DNA of 64,000 bases, taken from Paenibacillus sp. FJAT-29882 (GTDB lineage: Bacteria; Bacillota; Bacilli; Bacillales; DSM-1321). The notes below the pieces were generated by a model. That model was not told the origin of the DNA. It ran no database searches and was given only the letters and a program-made list of their open reading frames with translations. The stretch lies in NCBI RefSeq assembly GCF_001510645.1, contig NZ_LMVB01000001.1, forward strand, positions 763,854-827,853. Reading direction: 5' to 3'. Positions 38,392 through 47,353 of this stretch are shown in pieces; positions within the stretch are counted from its first letter, which is position 1, and the number at the start of each line of letters is the position of its first letter. Position numbers and translations under genes: made by a program.

Positions 38392-38756
38392 ATGAATCTA
38401 AAAGCACACATCATAATGCTATCATCTTCAGATTACCAGTAATCCAAGCATCTTTATGTGTTATTATCATCGATTCAAGAGGTGCGTCGAAAAGAGAGAG
38501 AGACCTATAAACTCGATTTAGCTGTTAATGGTCGGTATTAGATTGAGCTATTTTCCTTCCCTACTTCCCCCTAAGTATCTAGAGGCAACGGGTCTTCGCC
38601 AACTTGCTTTGAAGTGGCGGATTTGGAAAATAGTACAATTCATATAGAGAACACTGGGGCCGAAGTGGAGCCGATTCGGATGGATCCATTGTCAGAGGAA
38701 GGTTCACGATCTTTGCAGAGCGAAATGGATTACCAATTGAATTGTGTGAATCGTAA
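38392..38756 (+). pseudogene. Broken VOC (glyoxalase-fold) gene of the YaeR/GloA2 type
   Basis: Pieces in several frames follow the YaeR-type VOC family in order: an N-terminal piece with LKAHIIMLSSSDYP, then YKLDLAVNGRY, IELFSFPTSP, EATGLRQLA, VADLEN, GAEVEPIRMDPL and, at the end, TIFAERNGLPIELCES with a proper stop at 38756. At least one in-frame stop (after NGRY) and several indels interrupt it. Clearly a recent-to-middle-aged pseudogene with no function. Confidence 0.75.
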
Positions 38757-38850
38757 GGTGATGCATCTTTATCGTTCATGACGATCATTATAGCTTTGGA
38801 CATCTGTTTCAAAAGGTTGTCCAACATCTCTTTAGGAAGGAATCATTCCA

Positions 38851-39366
38851 ATGAACAAAAAGCGTATCATATTAGTCGTTCTTCTCCTGTGGGCATCATG
38901 CATTTTTTATTTCTCCTCCCAACCATATGAAGAGCAAAGTCTCCAACCATTTTTAGGGAAGTATTTAGAAGGCCATTCGAATTTGGAGAATATGTTATCT
39001 TGGATTGTAATTAGTTACGCTGGGAATGAAGTAAGTGTCCAAAGTCAGGGGCTTACTGGTTTTCTTGAATTCTTTATTCGGAAAGCGGCTCATTTAACTA
39101 TTTTTTTCGTATTTGGATTTCTGGCTGTAGCTGCATTACGGTATGTTTCTAAGCGCCGTGGTTTTTCTTTTGGTGTACCGTTGTTGTGTGTGTTGATCTA
39201 TGCATGTTTTGACGAAATCCATCAACACTTTACCGGCGGCCGAACGCCTTTATGGCAAGATGTTGCCATCGATACAATTGGCGGTTTATTCGGCATCCTA
39301 TTTTTCCACTTGCTGATACGCATTCAAACGAATGGGACGATTAAACGTTGGTTTTCGTTTGAATGA
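38851..39366 (+). CDS. VanZ-family membrane protein
   Basis: 171-aa membrane protein with four predicted helices (about 5-22, 70-95, 108-124, 137-157). The VanZ signature is FIRKAAHLTIFFVFGFLAVAAL near 76-97 and YACFDEIHQHFTGGRTPLWQDVAIDT near 115-140. VanZ-like proteins can lower teicoplanin sensitivity and are widespread in Bacillales with unclear native role. RBS AGGAAGGAA is upstream. A hairpin terminator overlaps its stop. No other glycopeptide-resistance gene is nearby. Confidence 0.9.
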   Translation: MNKKRIILVVLLLWASCIFYFSSQPYEEQSLQPFLGKYLEGHSNLENMLSWIVISYAGNEVSVQSQGLTGFLEFFIRKAAHLTIFFVFGFLAVAALRYVSKRRGFSFGVPLLCVLIYACFDEIHQHFTGGRTPLWQDVAIDTIGGLFGILFFHLLIRIQTNGTIKRWFSFE

Positions 39367-39383
39367 GCTTACTCAAACGAAAA
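39352..39383. terminator. Hairpin terminator at the end of the VanZ-like gene
   Basis: TTTTCGTTTGA (39352-39362) pairs perfectly with TCAAACGAAAA (39373-39383) around a 10-nt loop. The stem overlaps the last codons. With A and T runs at its two ends it may work in both directions. Confidence 0.65.
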
Positions 39384-39536
39384 TCAGCGCTTCTTCTGTT
39401 GATCGCTTACATTCCTCCTAACGCGACGATTTTTTCATATCATGCCACAAAATGGCGAATGGTTTTTCTTGGTTTTCAAGGTAAACGCCTGACCACCGTT
39501 CACAAGTAATTAAAATATAAAGCGATTACGTGAATT

Positions 39537-39800
39537 TTAGTATGACGCTTCTTTGTGCACATTTTGAATCGCTTTTATTATGGCGAGCCTTTTTTGGGAG
39601 GCCATACCTGTTGCGAAAAAGTCTTTAAAAGGTGGTTCATCTTGGCATATGGTTGCTGCTACTTTAAAGTAACGATCGCTTATCGGGAAAATACGTTGTC
39701 TAGCGTGAATAGTAAGTGAGTATTCGAAAATTTCAAGTTCTATTTCGTCCCCATATCTATTTACCAACTGTTTAACTTCACGAGAAATGTAGTTTTCCAT
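39537..39800 (-). CDS. Small hypothetical protein, 87 aa
   Basis: I do not recognise this protein. It is soluble, mixed alpha/beta by composition, begins MENYISREVKQLVNRYG and ends with a helix AIIKAIQNVHKEA. AAAGGAGG stands upstream but 13 nt from the ATG. It lies between convergent and divergent short genes with intergenic hairpins on both sides, so it is probably a single-gene transcript. The frame is clean. Confidence 0.55.
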   Translation of the reverse strand: MENYISREVKQLVNRYGDEIELEIFEYSLTIHARQRIFPISDRYFKVAATICQDEPPFKDFFATGMASQKRLAIIKAIQNVHKEASY

Positions 39801-39889
39801 TCGTTTTTTTTGTCCTCCTTTGTCCGAGTTGTTCTATCTATTATTTTATGTGACGTGGACTTGTAAGCATAGTTAAAATTTTATAAAGT

Positions 39890-39919
39890 CGGGGACTAGG
39901 TTTTGCGTGCCAGTCCCCG
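39890..39919. repeat. GC-rich inverted repeat
   Basis: CGGGGACT (39890-39897) pairs with AGTCCCCG (39912-39919) around a 14-nt loop. Its GC content is unlike the surroundings. It lies between two minus-strand genes and could act as a terminator or be a dispersed repeat of the genome. Confidence 0.55.
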
Positions 39920-40003
39920 CTCGAATGATCTTGATTTTACAACTGTCGCGCATTCATCATTTTCGGATCGTTCATAAACTAAAATGGTCAAGCGAAAAAT
40001 CAT

Positions 40004-40388
40004 TCATTGAAAGGACAGGATATAGATCAAGGTTTCTGCAGGGGCGTTTTTTTCCATGTGATGAATATGGGAGTGAGCCAGCCACATATACTTTTTTTTT
40101 CGATGAGTTTTACAAGGAAACCAGATCATCTTAGTTTTTGCTACTATGGCAATAGGGATTCGATATTTGTCACCAATAATCGATTTAGCTTCTTCGATAG
40201 CCCCGTCAAGACTTGAACCAAAATACTTGAGCGTTTCATCGATAATTTCCGTCGGCCGCTGACGAACTAGAAATGTTTTAACACCCTCTATTACTCTCGT
40301 ATTTTCATTTCCATATGTATCAAATTCACTCATTAAACAAACCATTTCTTCGATTATTCTATACTCACTTATCATTATCCATTCCCAT
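40004..40388 (-). pseudogene. ComK-family competence regulator paralogue, probably frameshifted
   Basis: The central part matches ComK: PTEIIDETLKYFGSSLDGA (ComK has xIVDRSCRFFGSSYAGR), then IPIAIVAKTKMIWFPCKTHR and MWLAHSHIHH. ComK proteins are DNA-binding activators of competence. The good RBS AGGAGGTGATT serves ATG 40388, whose frame stops after seven codons. The ComK frame is open from 40396 but has only poorly placed starts (for example 40375). So a frameshift near the start is likely. The C-terminal third of ComK is also missing, as in some ComK2-like paralogues. Confidence 0.65.
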
Positions 40389-40396
40389 GTAATCAC

Positions 40397-41214
40397 CTCC
40401 TGGTACTATTATCATGTTGTGTGCAATAATTGTAAATTTTGTTTGATTTATCCTTCATTATTTTGTCCACGTAAATATATTTGGGCTGAGCCTGTAGTGT
40501 TGTGGTCTTGGGATTGCTCTTTTTTGTACGTGTACTTTGGAATAAAAAGAAATAAAATGGTAAAATGGATTTTAATATAAGCATAAGTTTGGAGATGTAG
40601 GCTGAGCCTTAAAAGAAAACCAACTGTAAGTATATACAGTCAAGAAGAAAAGAAAAAATGTCATAATTGGGCTTTAGGACCGAGTGAGTCATTTAAGAGG
40701 AAAAAGAAAGTTAGAGATGCCATGCGTTTAGCTCAAAGGAATCATGCCGCATTTGTTTTTACGAAGGAAGAATACAAATTTAAAATCCTTAGAAATAAGA
40801 ATAGGGCAGTCTTCTGTACTGACTATTCTTATTTGTGGATCTATTACCATAAATGCATAGAATTGTATTCGTTTTACGTTTCTGTCATCACCTGAACTTT
40901 GTCGAGAGATTAAAAGAGACAAAGAGTCCGATCCGATTGGCTCTCTGTCTTTTTGCGTTGGAGGGCCCATTCCTAAAGAGAGAGCGATTTACAATTCATC
41001 TTGACTACTTGTTAAAGCAACGGCTTTTATTACAACAGAAACCAAATGCGTCCTAATGATTAAGTAAAGAAGGAAATGATTTTAGAGTACTTTAAAGGAT
41101 GGTTGAAAGTAAAAGAGGAGAAATTTTGTATAATGAATGATGTATGAGAATTTATAAAAATCAGACATTGAATCCAATATGATCTCTAAAGAACGAACAT
41201 CAATTGGACTCAAC
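40397..41214. other. Intergenic stretch before the PTS regulator
   Basis: About 800 bp without a well-supported gene. A plus-strand frame at 40597-40899 (QEEKKKCHNWALGPSESFK...) is open for about 100 codons but has no start codon near its beginning, so it looks like a gene remnant of unknown type. An AT-rich inverted repeat lies at 40795-40835 (AATAAGAATA / TATTCTTATT). Confidence 0.5.
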
Positions 41215-41245
41215 AACGCTTTCATCTGAAATGAAAGCGTTTTAT
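41215..41245 (+). terminator. Hairpin terminator just upstream of the PTS regulator gene
   Basis: AACGCTTTCA (41215-41224) pairs perfectly with TGAAAGCGTT (41232-41241), followed by TTAT. It ends 30 bp before the regulator ATG, so it either insulates the operon from upstream reading or acts as a leader terminator in the operon mRNA. Confidence 0.7.
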
Positions 41246-41274
41246 AATAAAAGACAAGGAGGAGGCAATCAACA

Positions 41275-43305
41275 ATGTTTGACTATCGATCTACACAGCT
41301 TCTTGAGGAGCTCCTCTCTTATCCAGAGAAAAATGTGCCAGAGCTAAGACGTAAACTGCAATTATCAAACAGACAGTTTCATTATGATTTAAAGAAAATG
41401 AATGATGGTTTAAGAGAATTAGCGTTGCCTATTATTGAGCTGGATGGAATGAATCTTAACGTACCAGATACATTGCTTAAGGCGATCCCGTTCGATGTTA
41501 TTTCTGATAAGCAGGTTGTTTATTCAGAAGAACAGCGGATGTATCTTATCTATCTTTATACGTTTATTCGGCAAGAGCCTGTGTCTAATTTACATTATCA
41601 GCTAGTTCTTAATGTAAGCCGTAATACAGCATTAAGTGATATTAAGAAGGTACGTAAGCTTTGTGAAGAGGAAGAAATTGATCTGCTTTACTCGAGAGCA
41701 GATGGGTATCATTTATGGGGATTAGAAGAAAACAAGCGAAGACTCGCAGCGATTGCCATTAATCGAATATTACCCTTTCCTTTTGCTGAGAAAGCCTTAC
41801 AAAACTTATTTGCTGAATGGAAGGTGAGCTTCAACTATGAAACTATTCGCGAGTTGTTGGAACAAACAGCGGAGGAAAATCAAGTTCATTACGTCACCGA
41901 TCGGTTAGACGAACTCGCTTATTTTCTAGCTTTTATTCAAGTGAGGCAGCGACGGCAAACCATCCTCTATACAGAGGAGCAGTCAGCAATCATTGTCGCA
42001 CATCCATTTTATAGGTTGGGAGAGTCACTAGCAAGTGAACTGTTTCATCAGCCGATTCAAGAGGAGGCTACGTTTGTCACGATTCAGCTTCTTGCTGCTT
42101 TTCAAGGTTCGATGAAGGGGATGTTTAATCCTTTTCTTGAAAAAATGGCGTTTGAATTAATCGAAAACGTAGAGAGACAAACCTTTGTTGAAATTCCAAA
42201 TAAAGTGGAATTACAACGTACGCTCTATCAGCATCTTGTTCCAGCCTACTTTCGGATTCAGTTTCGTGTACCGATTTCAAACCCTTTGATTGAGAAAATC
42301 CAATCACAGCATGCTGAGTTATATGCCATTGTAAAAGAAGCTCTACAGCCATTGGCAGCAAGAACCAAACAACCAATTTCTGCGGAAGAGGTCGGCTTTT
42401 TCACCATCCATTTTGGTAGCCAGGTCAAGCTCGCAAAACCAAAAGAATATAAAGCGATTCTTGTGTGCTTGAATGGGGTCAGTTCATCGCTCATGATGCG
42501 AACACAGCTGTCTCAGCTTTTTCCGAAATTGAGCTTCACGCAGAACTATTCGATTGATGAATTCATGCGTGTGGATCCGGCAAGCTACGATGTCGTTTTC
42601 TCGACGGTTCCGCTTGCTTGTTCAAAGCCTGTACACGTTATTCCACCTTTGCTTACAGCCGTGGAGAAAAATCAACTCATTCAAGCGGTGGGTCGTCACA
42701 TACCGGATCTTGTTGTATGGAATGTTTCAATGGAAGACATTATGACAACGATCCATCGTTATGCCGATGTAAAAGATGAAAAGGCTCTATACGAAGTACT
42801 TTTTTCAAAATTATGGTCCAATACATCATCTGAAAGGAGCTACCAGCCAATGCTCTCGGAATTATTAACAGAAAACATGATGCAATTTACGAATGATTCC
42901 CTAAACTGGGAAGAAGCGATTAGGCTCAGCGCAAGCCCACTTGCAAACAAAGGGCACATAGAAGATAGCTATGTAGAAGCGATGGTTCAAAAAGTAAAAG
43001 AAAATGGGACATATATTTATATTGGAAAGGGGATTGCGATTCCACATGCCAGACCTGAAGATGGTGTGAATCAAGTAGGCATGTCTCTTTTAAGAGTCAA
43101 TCATCCAGTCTATTTACTAGATAATGAGAATTACCCTGTGGAACTCTTTATCTGTTTAGCTGCGATTGACAGTCAAACTCATTTAAAGGCACTATCGCAG
43201 CTGACGACCTTGCTTTCGAATAATGAAGCGATTGAAAAGTTAAAAGCGATGCAGAATCGGGAAGAATTATATGCATTTATAAAAAATGAGGAGGTAGCAA
43301 TATGA
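41275..43305 (+). CDS. PRD-containing PTS transcriptional activator (MtlR/LicR type)
   Basis: 676-aa multidomain regulator expected to switch on the following PTS operon according to phosphorylation state. N-terminal HTH/Mga-like region (1-150) with LRRKLQLSNRQFHYDLKK; two PRDs (about 170-280 with HPFYRLGE, and 285-385 with HAELYAIVKE and GFFTIHFGSQV); an EIIB-like domain with the Cys in VCLNGVSSSLM near 400; and an EIIA type-2 domain at the C-terminus with its His in GIAIPHARPEDG near 584. AGGAGGAGG is upstream. It overlaps the EIIB gene by 4 bp. Full length. Confidence 0.93.
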   Translation: MFDYRSTQLLEELLSYPEKNVPELRRKLQLSNRQFHYDLKKMNDGLRELALPIIELDGMNLNVPDTLLKAIPFDVISDKQVVYSEEQRMYLIYLYTFIRQEPVSNLHYQLVLNVSRNTALSDIKKVRKLCEEEEIDLLYSRADGYHLWGLEENKRRLAAIAINRILPFPFAEKALQNLFAEWKVSFNYETIRELLEQTAEENQVHYVTDRLDELAYFLAFIQVRQRRQTILYTEEQSAIIVAHPFYRLGESLASELFHQPIQEEATFVTIQLLAAFQGSMKGMFNPFLEKMAFELIENVERQTFVEIPNKVELQRTLYQHLVPAYFRIQFRVPISNPLIEKIQSQHAELYAIVKEALQPLAARTKQPISAEEVGFFTIHFGSQVKLAKPKEYKAILVCLNGVSSSLMMRTQLSQLFPKLSFTQNYSIDEFMRVDPASYDVVFSTVPLACSKPVHVIPPLLTAVEKNQLIQAVGRHIPDLVVWNVSMEDIMTTIHRYADVKDEKALYEVLFSKLWSNTSSERSYQPMLSELLTENMMQFTNDSLNWEEAIRLSASPLANKGHIEDSYVEAMVQKVKENGTYIYIGKGIAIPHARPEDGVNQVGMSLLRVNHPVYLLDNENYPVELFICLAAIDSQTHLKALSQLTTLLSNNEAIEKLKAMQNREELYAFIKNEEVAI

Positions 43306-43583
43306 AAATTTTAGCGGTTTGTGGATCAGGTTTAGGGACAAGTTTTATGGTGGAAATGAATATTCAGCAAATTCTAGGGGAACTGGGTGTGAAGGATGTT
43401 GAAGTGAGTCACTCTGATTTAAGCTCAGCAACACCAGGCGATGCAGACGTGTTTTTCTTGGCTAAAGATATCGCAGAAGGTGGTAGTCACCTTGGTAATG
43501 TGATTGTCTTAGAAAGCATTATTGATATGGATGAACTAAGAGAAAAAGTGACGGCTGTCATGAAAGAAAGTCAAAAAATTTAA
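43302..43583 (+). CDS. PTS EIIB component, ascorbate (UlaB/SgaB) family
   Basis: 93-aa phosphocarrier of a sugar PTS. The P-loop with the phosphorylated Cys is VCGSGLGTSFM near residues 6-16, typical of lactose/ascorbate-type IIB proteins. It receives phosphate from the EIIA domain (possibly the one fused to the regulator, as no separate EIIA gene is present here) and hands it to the sugar in the UlaA-like transporter. GGAGG precedes the ATG, which overlaps the regulator stop. Substrate unknown. Confidence 0.9.
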   Translation: MKILAVCGSGLGTSFMVEMNIQQILGELGVKDVEVSHSDLSSATPGDADVFFLAKDIAEGGSHLGNVIVLESIIDMDELREKVTAVMKESQKI

Positions 43584-43605
43584 GTAGATATGAGGAGGAA
43601 GTTTC

Positions 43606-44988
43606 ATGAATGGGTTCCTTAACGTAATCGTTGATATTTTAAGTCAGCCGGCTATTTTAGTCGCGCTGATCGCACTTATTGGATTACTCGCACAACGTAA
43701 AAACATTCCAGATACATTGAAAGGAACAACGAAAACATTTGTCGGCTTTCTCGTCATTTCCGCCGGAGCGGGGATCTTGTCAGGATCTCTTGCTCCCTTT
43801 GGCGAAATGTTTCAACAAGCCTTTCATGTAAGCGGTGTCGTACCGAATAACGAGGCCATTGTTGCGTTAGCACTGAATGAATATGGCTCCAGTACAGCTC
43901 TCATCATGTTCTTCGGAATGGTGTTTAATGTGGTAATCGCTCGTATTACGCCTTTTAAATATATCTTTTTAACGGGTCATCATACACTTTATTTTGCTTG
44001 TATGCTTGCGGTTATTTTCTCAGTAGCTGGCTTCACCTCATTTGGGCTCATTTTAACTGCTGGTCTCGCTCTTGGCATTATCATGACCCTTTCTCCAGCT
44101 ATCGTTCAACCGTTTATCCGTAAAGTAACGGGGAATAACAATGTGGCGCTTGGCCATTTCAGTGCGGTTGGCTATGCAGCTAGTGGGATTGTTGGCAAGC
44201 TTGTAAAAGGAAAAAACTCTCGTTCTACTGAGAACATTAATTTTCCAAAAGGGCTTGGCTTTCTGCGTGATTCAACAGTAAGTATTGCACTTACCATGAC
44301 GGTGATTTATTTAATTGTCGCCCTTGTTGCAGGACCTACTTATATCGAAGCAAATTTGAGTAATGGAACGAATTACCTTGTTTTTTCCTTGATTCAAGCT
44401 GGTACATTCGCAGCTGGTGTATTCGTCATCTTAGCTGGTGTACGTCTTGTCTTAGCAGAAATTGTCCCTGCATTTAAAGGAATCTCACAGAAACTTGTTC
44501 CGAATGCCAAACCAGCCCTTGATGTTCCAATCATTTACACGTACGCACCGAATGCTGTACTGATCGGATTTTTCTCAAGCTTCTTTGGTGGAATTGTTAG
44601 TTTGCTCATTATGTCACTTTCCGGAACCGTTATGATTCTTCCAGGTGTTGTACCACATTTCTTTACGGGGGCAGCGGCAGGCGTTATTGGAAATGCTACT
44701 GGAGGCTTGCGTGGATCAATCGTCGGCTCTTTCGTTAATGGACTGATCATCAGTTTCCTGCCACTTTTCCTATTGCCAGTATTAGGGGATCTTGGATTTG
44801 CCAACTCAACCTTCTCTGATGCGGATTTCGCAGTCTCAGGAATTTTCTTTGGTACCCTTGCTAATTATGTTGGCAAAACTGGCATTGTTGTCGGTCTACT
44901 TGCGATCCTAGCTATTATGTTTGCTTTCAACTTTAAACGTACAAAAACAGATGCAGCTAATCAGGAATCTATACAGGAGGCGAAATAA
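43606..44988 (+). CDS. PTS EIIC component, ascorbate (UlaA/SgaT) family
   Basis: 460-aa membrane transporter with about eleven helices, of the UlaA/SgaT family that imports and phosphorylates its sugar together with IIB. Typical blocks are GSLAPFGEMFQQAF near 65, ALNEYGSSTALIMFFGM near 88, ILTGHHTLYFACML near 125 and FFTGAAAGVIGNATGG near 350. GGAGGAAG precedes the ATG. The neighbouring genes encode transketolase rather than L-ascorbate-6-phosphate enzymes, so the substrate is probably another sugar that enters as a ketose phosphate. Confidence 0.92.
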   Translation: MNGFLNVIVDILSQPAILVALIALIGLLAQRKNIPDTLKGTTKTFVGFLVISAGAGILSGSLAPFGEMFQQAFHVSGVVPNNEAIVALALNEYGSSTALIMFFGMVFNVVIARITPFKYIFLTGHHTLYFACMLAVIFSVAGFTSFGLILTAGLALGIIMTLSPAIVQPFIRKVTGNNNVALGHFSAVGYAASGIVGKLVKGKNSRSTENINFPKGLGFLRDSTVSIALTMTVIYLIVALVAGPTYIEANLSNGTNYLVFSLIQAGTFAAGVFVILAGVRLVLAEIVPAFKGISQKLVPNAKPALDVPIIYTYAPNAVLIGFFSSFFGGIVSLLIMSLSGTVMILPGVVPHFFTGAAAGVIGNATGGLRGSIVGSFVNGLIISFLPLFLLPVLGDLGFANSTFSDADFAVSGIFFGTLANYVGKTGIVVGLLAILAIMFAFNFKRTKTDAANQESIQEAK

Positions 44989-44989
44989 T

Positions 44990-45841
44990 ATGCAAGCAAC
45001 ACAAACTGATTTACAAGTTTACGCCAATCAAATCCGTTATTATACGCTGAAGGAACTACAGGAATTGGGCTTCGGTCATTATGGAGGCAGCCTTTCCATT
45101 GTGGAAGTACTTGCTGTTCTATACGGTAAACATATAAATATTGAGCCAAATGATGCCGAAAATCCAGATCGTGATTACTTCGTGCTTTCAAAAGGGCACG
45201 GGGGCCCGGCACTCTATGCGACTCTGTTTCTGAAAAAATTCATCTCAGAAGAAACGCTTTATTCGCTTAATCAAAACGGTACGACTTTACCTTCTCATCC
45301 AGATCGTAACTTAACTCCTGGTGTTGAAATGACGACGGGTTCACTTGGTCAAGGGATTTCAGCAGCAACCGGTATCGCTTTTGGCAACAAGCTTGATGGC
45401 CGCGCGAATTACACTTATGCCATTGTAGGGGACGGAGAATTGAATGAAGGTCAATGTTGGGAAGCGTTCCAATTTGCTGCTCACCATCAGCTTGAAAATC
45501 TTGTCGTCTTTATTGATGACAATAAAAAACAGCTTGATGGTCTAACGATTGATATTATGAATCCATTTGATTTTGTTGAGAAAATGAAAGCTTTTGGATT
45601 TGCTGCAGAGCGAGTGGACGGATCGAATGTAGAAGAAATCGATGCTGCGGTTGAGAGAGCGAAGCAACGTACAGGCAAACCAACTGCTATTATTCTAGAT
45701 ACGACGAAAGGACAAGGTGTCCCGTACTTAGAGCAAAAAGCGGACAATCACCATATCCGACCTAGTGCAGAAGATAATAATGCTATAAATAAGGCTCTAG
45801 AAGAATTAGAAAAAGCACTTCAAGGAGGTCAAAACCAATGA
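44990..45841 (+). CDS. Transketolase N-terminal subunit
   Basis: 283-aa thiamine-diphosphate-binding half of a split transketolase. It has GHYGGSLSIVEVL near 24-36, SKGHGGPALYA near 66-76, TGSLGQGIS near 112 and the ThDP/Mg motif GDGELNEGQCWEA near 145-157. It works as a heterodimer with the following gene, transferring two-carbon units between ketose and aldose phosphates. ATG 44990 is chosen because CAGGAGGCGAAATA precedes it. It overlaps the C-terminal subunit gene by 4 bp. Its placement in a PTS operon points to use of the imported sugar phosphate. Confidence 0.93.
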   Translation: MQATQTDLQVYANQIRYYTLKELQELGFGHYGGSLSIVEVLAVLYGKHINIEPNDAENPDRDYFVLSKGHGGPALYATLFLKKFISEETLYSLNQNGTTLPSHPDRNLTPGVEMTTGSLGQGISAATGIAFGNKLDGRANYTYAIVGDGELNEGQCWEAFQFAAHHQLENLVVFIDDNKKQLDGLTIDIMNPFDFVEKMKAFGFAAERVDGSNVEEIDAAVERAKQRTGKPTAIILDTTKGQGVPYLEQKADNHHIRPSAEDNNAINKALEELEKALQGGQNQ

Positions 45842-46785
45842 CATTTTCATCTGTCCTCGACCAAAAAGAAATGCGTCAAACATATGCTGATACGATTCGT
45901 GAATTAGCCAAGGAAGATGATCGTGTGATTGCGCTTGAAGCGGACTTAAGCTCAGCCATGTCTACAAGCAGACTAGAGTCTGAACTTCCAGGTCAATACG
46001 TGAATGTTGGCATTATGGAAGCCAACATGATGGGATTAGCTGCTGGACTTTCTGTTGTAGGTCGCAAACCTTTTATTCACTCTTTTGGCCAGTTTGTTAC
46101 AAGACGTGCTTTTGACCAACTTTTCGTTTCCCTTGGATATGCCAAGCTTAACGCCGTGATCGTTGGATCTGATGCAGGTGTGACTGCAGAACATAATGGA
46201 GGCACACATATGACGTTTGAAGATATCGGCCTAGTTCGAGAAATTCCAAACGCTCAAGTCTATGAAGCTAGCGATTCAAATCAACTCAAGTATTTACTGA
46301 AAAAGGCTTATAAAGAAGGCGGTCTTCATTACATCCGCACGATTCGGAAGCAATCGATCAACCTATACGATGAAAACGAATCCTTTGAAAAAGCCAAAGT
46401 GTTGCGTACCGGTAAAGACGTAACCATTGTTGCTTCGGGAATTATGGTAGGTGAGAGTTTAAAAGCAGCTGCCAAGCTTGCTCAAATCGGTATTGATGCA
46501 ACGGTGATTGACATGTTTTCCATAAAACCTTTAGACATCGAGACACTCATCGAAGCTGCTAAAAAAACAGGGGCTGTCGTCACTGCAGAGAATCACAATG
46601 TAAACGGAGGACTCGGCAGCGCTGTGGCTGAGGTCCTCTCTGAACATTACCCAGTTCCTCTTTACCGTGTTGGTGTTCGTGAACGCTTTGGCCAAGTAGG
46701 AAAAACGGAATATTTGAAAACGGTGTATGGATTGGATGCACAAACGATTGTAAGGGAAGTTGAGAGAGTGATTGAGAGAAAATAG
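45838..46785 (+). CDS. Transketolase C-terminal subunit
   Basis: 315-aa partner of the preceding gene, with the pyrimidine-binding and C-terminal domains. Markers are EADLSSAMSTSRL near 32-44, VNVGIMEANMMGLAAGLS near 52-69 (activating Glu), and HNGGTHMTFEDIGL near 119-132, then the C-terminal domain with IDMFSIKPLD and ENHNVNGGLGSAVAE. AAGGAGG precedes the ATG. Followed by a terminator, so it ends the regulator-ulaB-ulaA-transketolase operon. Split transketolases of this kind are common beside PTS genes. Confidence 0.93.
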   Translation: MTFSSVLDQKEMRQTYADTIRELAKEDDRVIALEADLSSAMSTSRLESELPGQYVNVGIMEANMMGLAAGLSVVGRKPFIHSFGQFVTRRAFDQLFVSLGYAKLNAVIVGSDAGVTAEHNGGTHMTFEDIGLVREIPNAQVYEASDSNQLKYLLKKAYKEGGLHYIRTIRKQSINLYDENESFEKAKVLRTGKDVTIVASGIMVGESLKAAAKLAQIGIDATVIDMFSIKPLDIETLIEAAKKTGAVVTAENHNVNGGLGSAVAEVLSEHYPVPLYRVGVRERFGQVGKTEYLKTVYGLDAQTIVREVERVIERK

Positions 46786-46790
46786 ATAGG

Positions 46791-46827
46791 AGAAGCAGGG
46801 GGACCGTTCTCCTGCTTCTTAAGTTTT
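46791..46827 (+). terminator. Terminator of the PTS-transketolase operon
   Basis: AGAAGCAGG (46791-46799) pairs with CCTGCTTCT (46811-46819), followed by TAAGTTTT. It lies just after the transketolase C-subunit stop. Confidence 0.8.
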
Positions 46828-47353
46828 GTGATAGGAAAGTTCCTACATAGGTATACTGGCTACAGGGAAGAGTAGCCACAAATATTAATACCGTGATTTT
46901 CTCTCCTGTCACATTGTCACTGGATGCTAAGTCTATGCTGTCAGTTTTGTGATATTAAGACCTGCTTTTCCAGGATTTTTTCAAGGCCACAAACAATAGT
47001 GAAAAGACAAACTATGAAAAAATAAAAGAATAACCCTCGAATTTTGGTATAATAGATCTGTGAAGAACTAGTACCACATTTCGAGGGTTTTCCTATACAA
47101 GTTGCAATCCATCATCTAAAATTTAGAATAGCTTAGAGTAGACAGATGCCCGATCGATGCTTTCTGTCTTTTTGGTTTGTCCGATATGGCGGATATAGAT
47201 ATTCATCAGTATGTTCCTTATAACTCTTAAATACTACTATTATTATATTATTTTTATTTTTCTGACTGATTAATATGAGAATAAGTTTCTGATTATATGT
47301 ATAATTATTTTTGACATATAATTTACTACATTAGTCAATTGGAGGAAAATAAC
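46828..47353. other. Intergenic region with a 57-bp inverted-repeat unit
   Basis: About 520 bp without a gene. It contains the inverted repeat at 47032-47088, listed separately. A TTGACA at 47312 lies shortly before the next gene but no matching -10 is clear. Confidence 0.5.
47032..47088. repeat. Short element with terminal inverted repeats
   Basis: AACCCTCGAATTTTGGTATAA at the left and its near-complement TAGTACCACATTTCGAGGGTT at the right (about 17 of 21 positions pair, the outer ten perfectly) enclose 15 bp. It could be a solo insertion-sequence end, a MITE-like unit or a large hairpin. Confidence 0.5.

Noticed and set aside
38579..38827. Minus-strand 82-codon frame
   Set aside because: It is antisense to the broken VOC gene, whose plus-strand pieces match a known family in order.
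38851..39366. Glycopeptide-resistance locus
   Set aside because: Only a VanZ-family protein is present; no vanHAX or vanRS-like genes are seen.
41275..43305. BglG-type RNA antiterminator acting on the hairpin at 41215
   Set aside because: The 676-aa protein has a DNA-binding HTH and EIIB/EIIA domains (MtlR/LicR type), not the short CAT RNA-binding domain. The hairpin is better explained as an upstream terminator.
44535..44804. Minus-strand frames inside the PTS permease and other long genes
   Set aside because: They mirror the codon pattern of strong plus-strand genes and have no start signals of their own.
43302..44988. L-ascorbate utilisation operon
   Set aside because: UlaA/UlaB-like transporters are present, but no UlaG lactonase, decarboxylase or epimerase genes are; transketolase genes are there instead.
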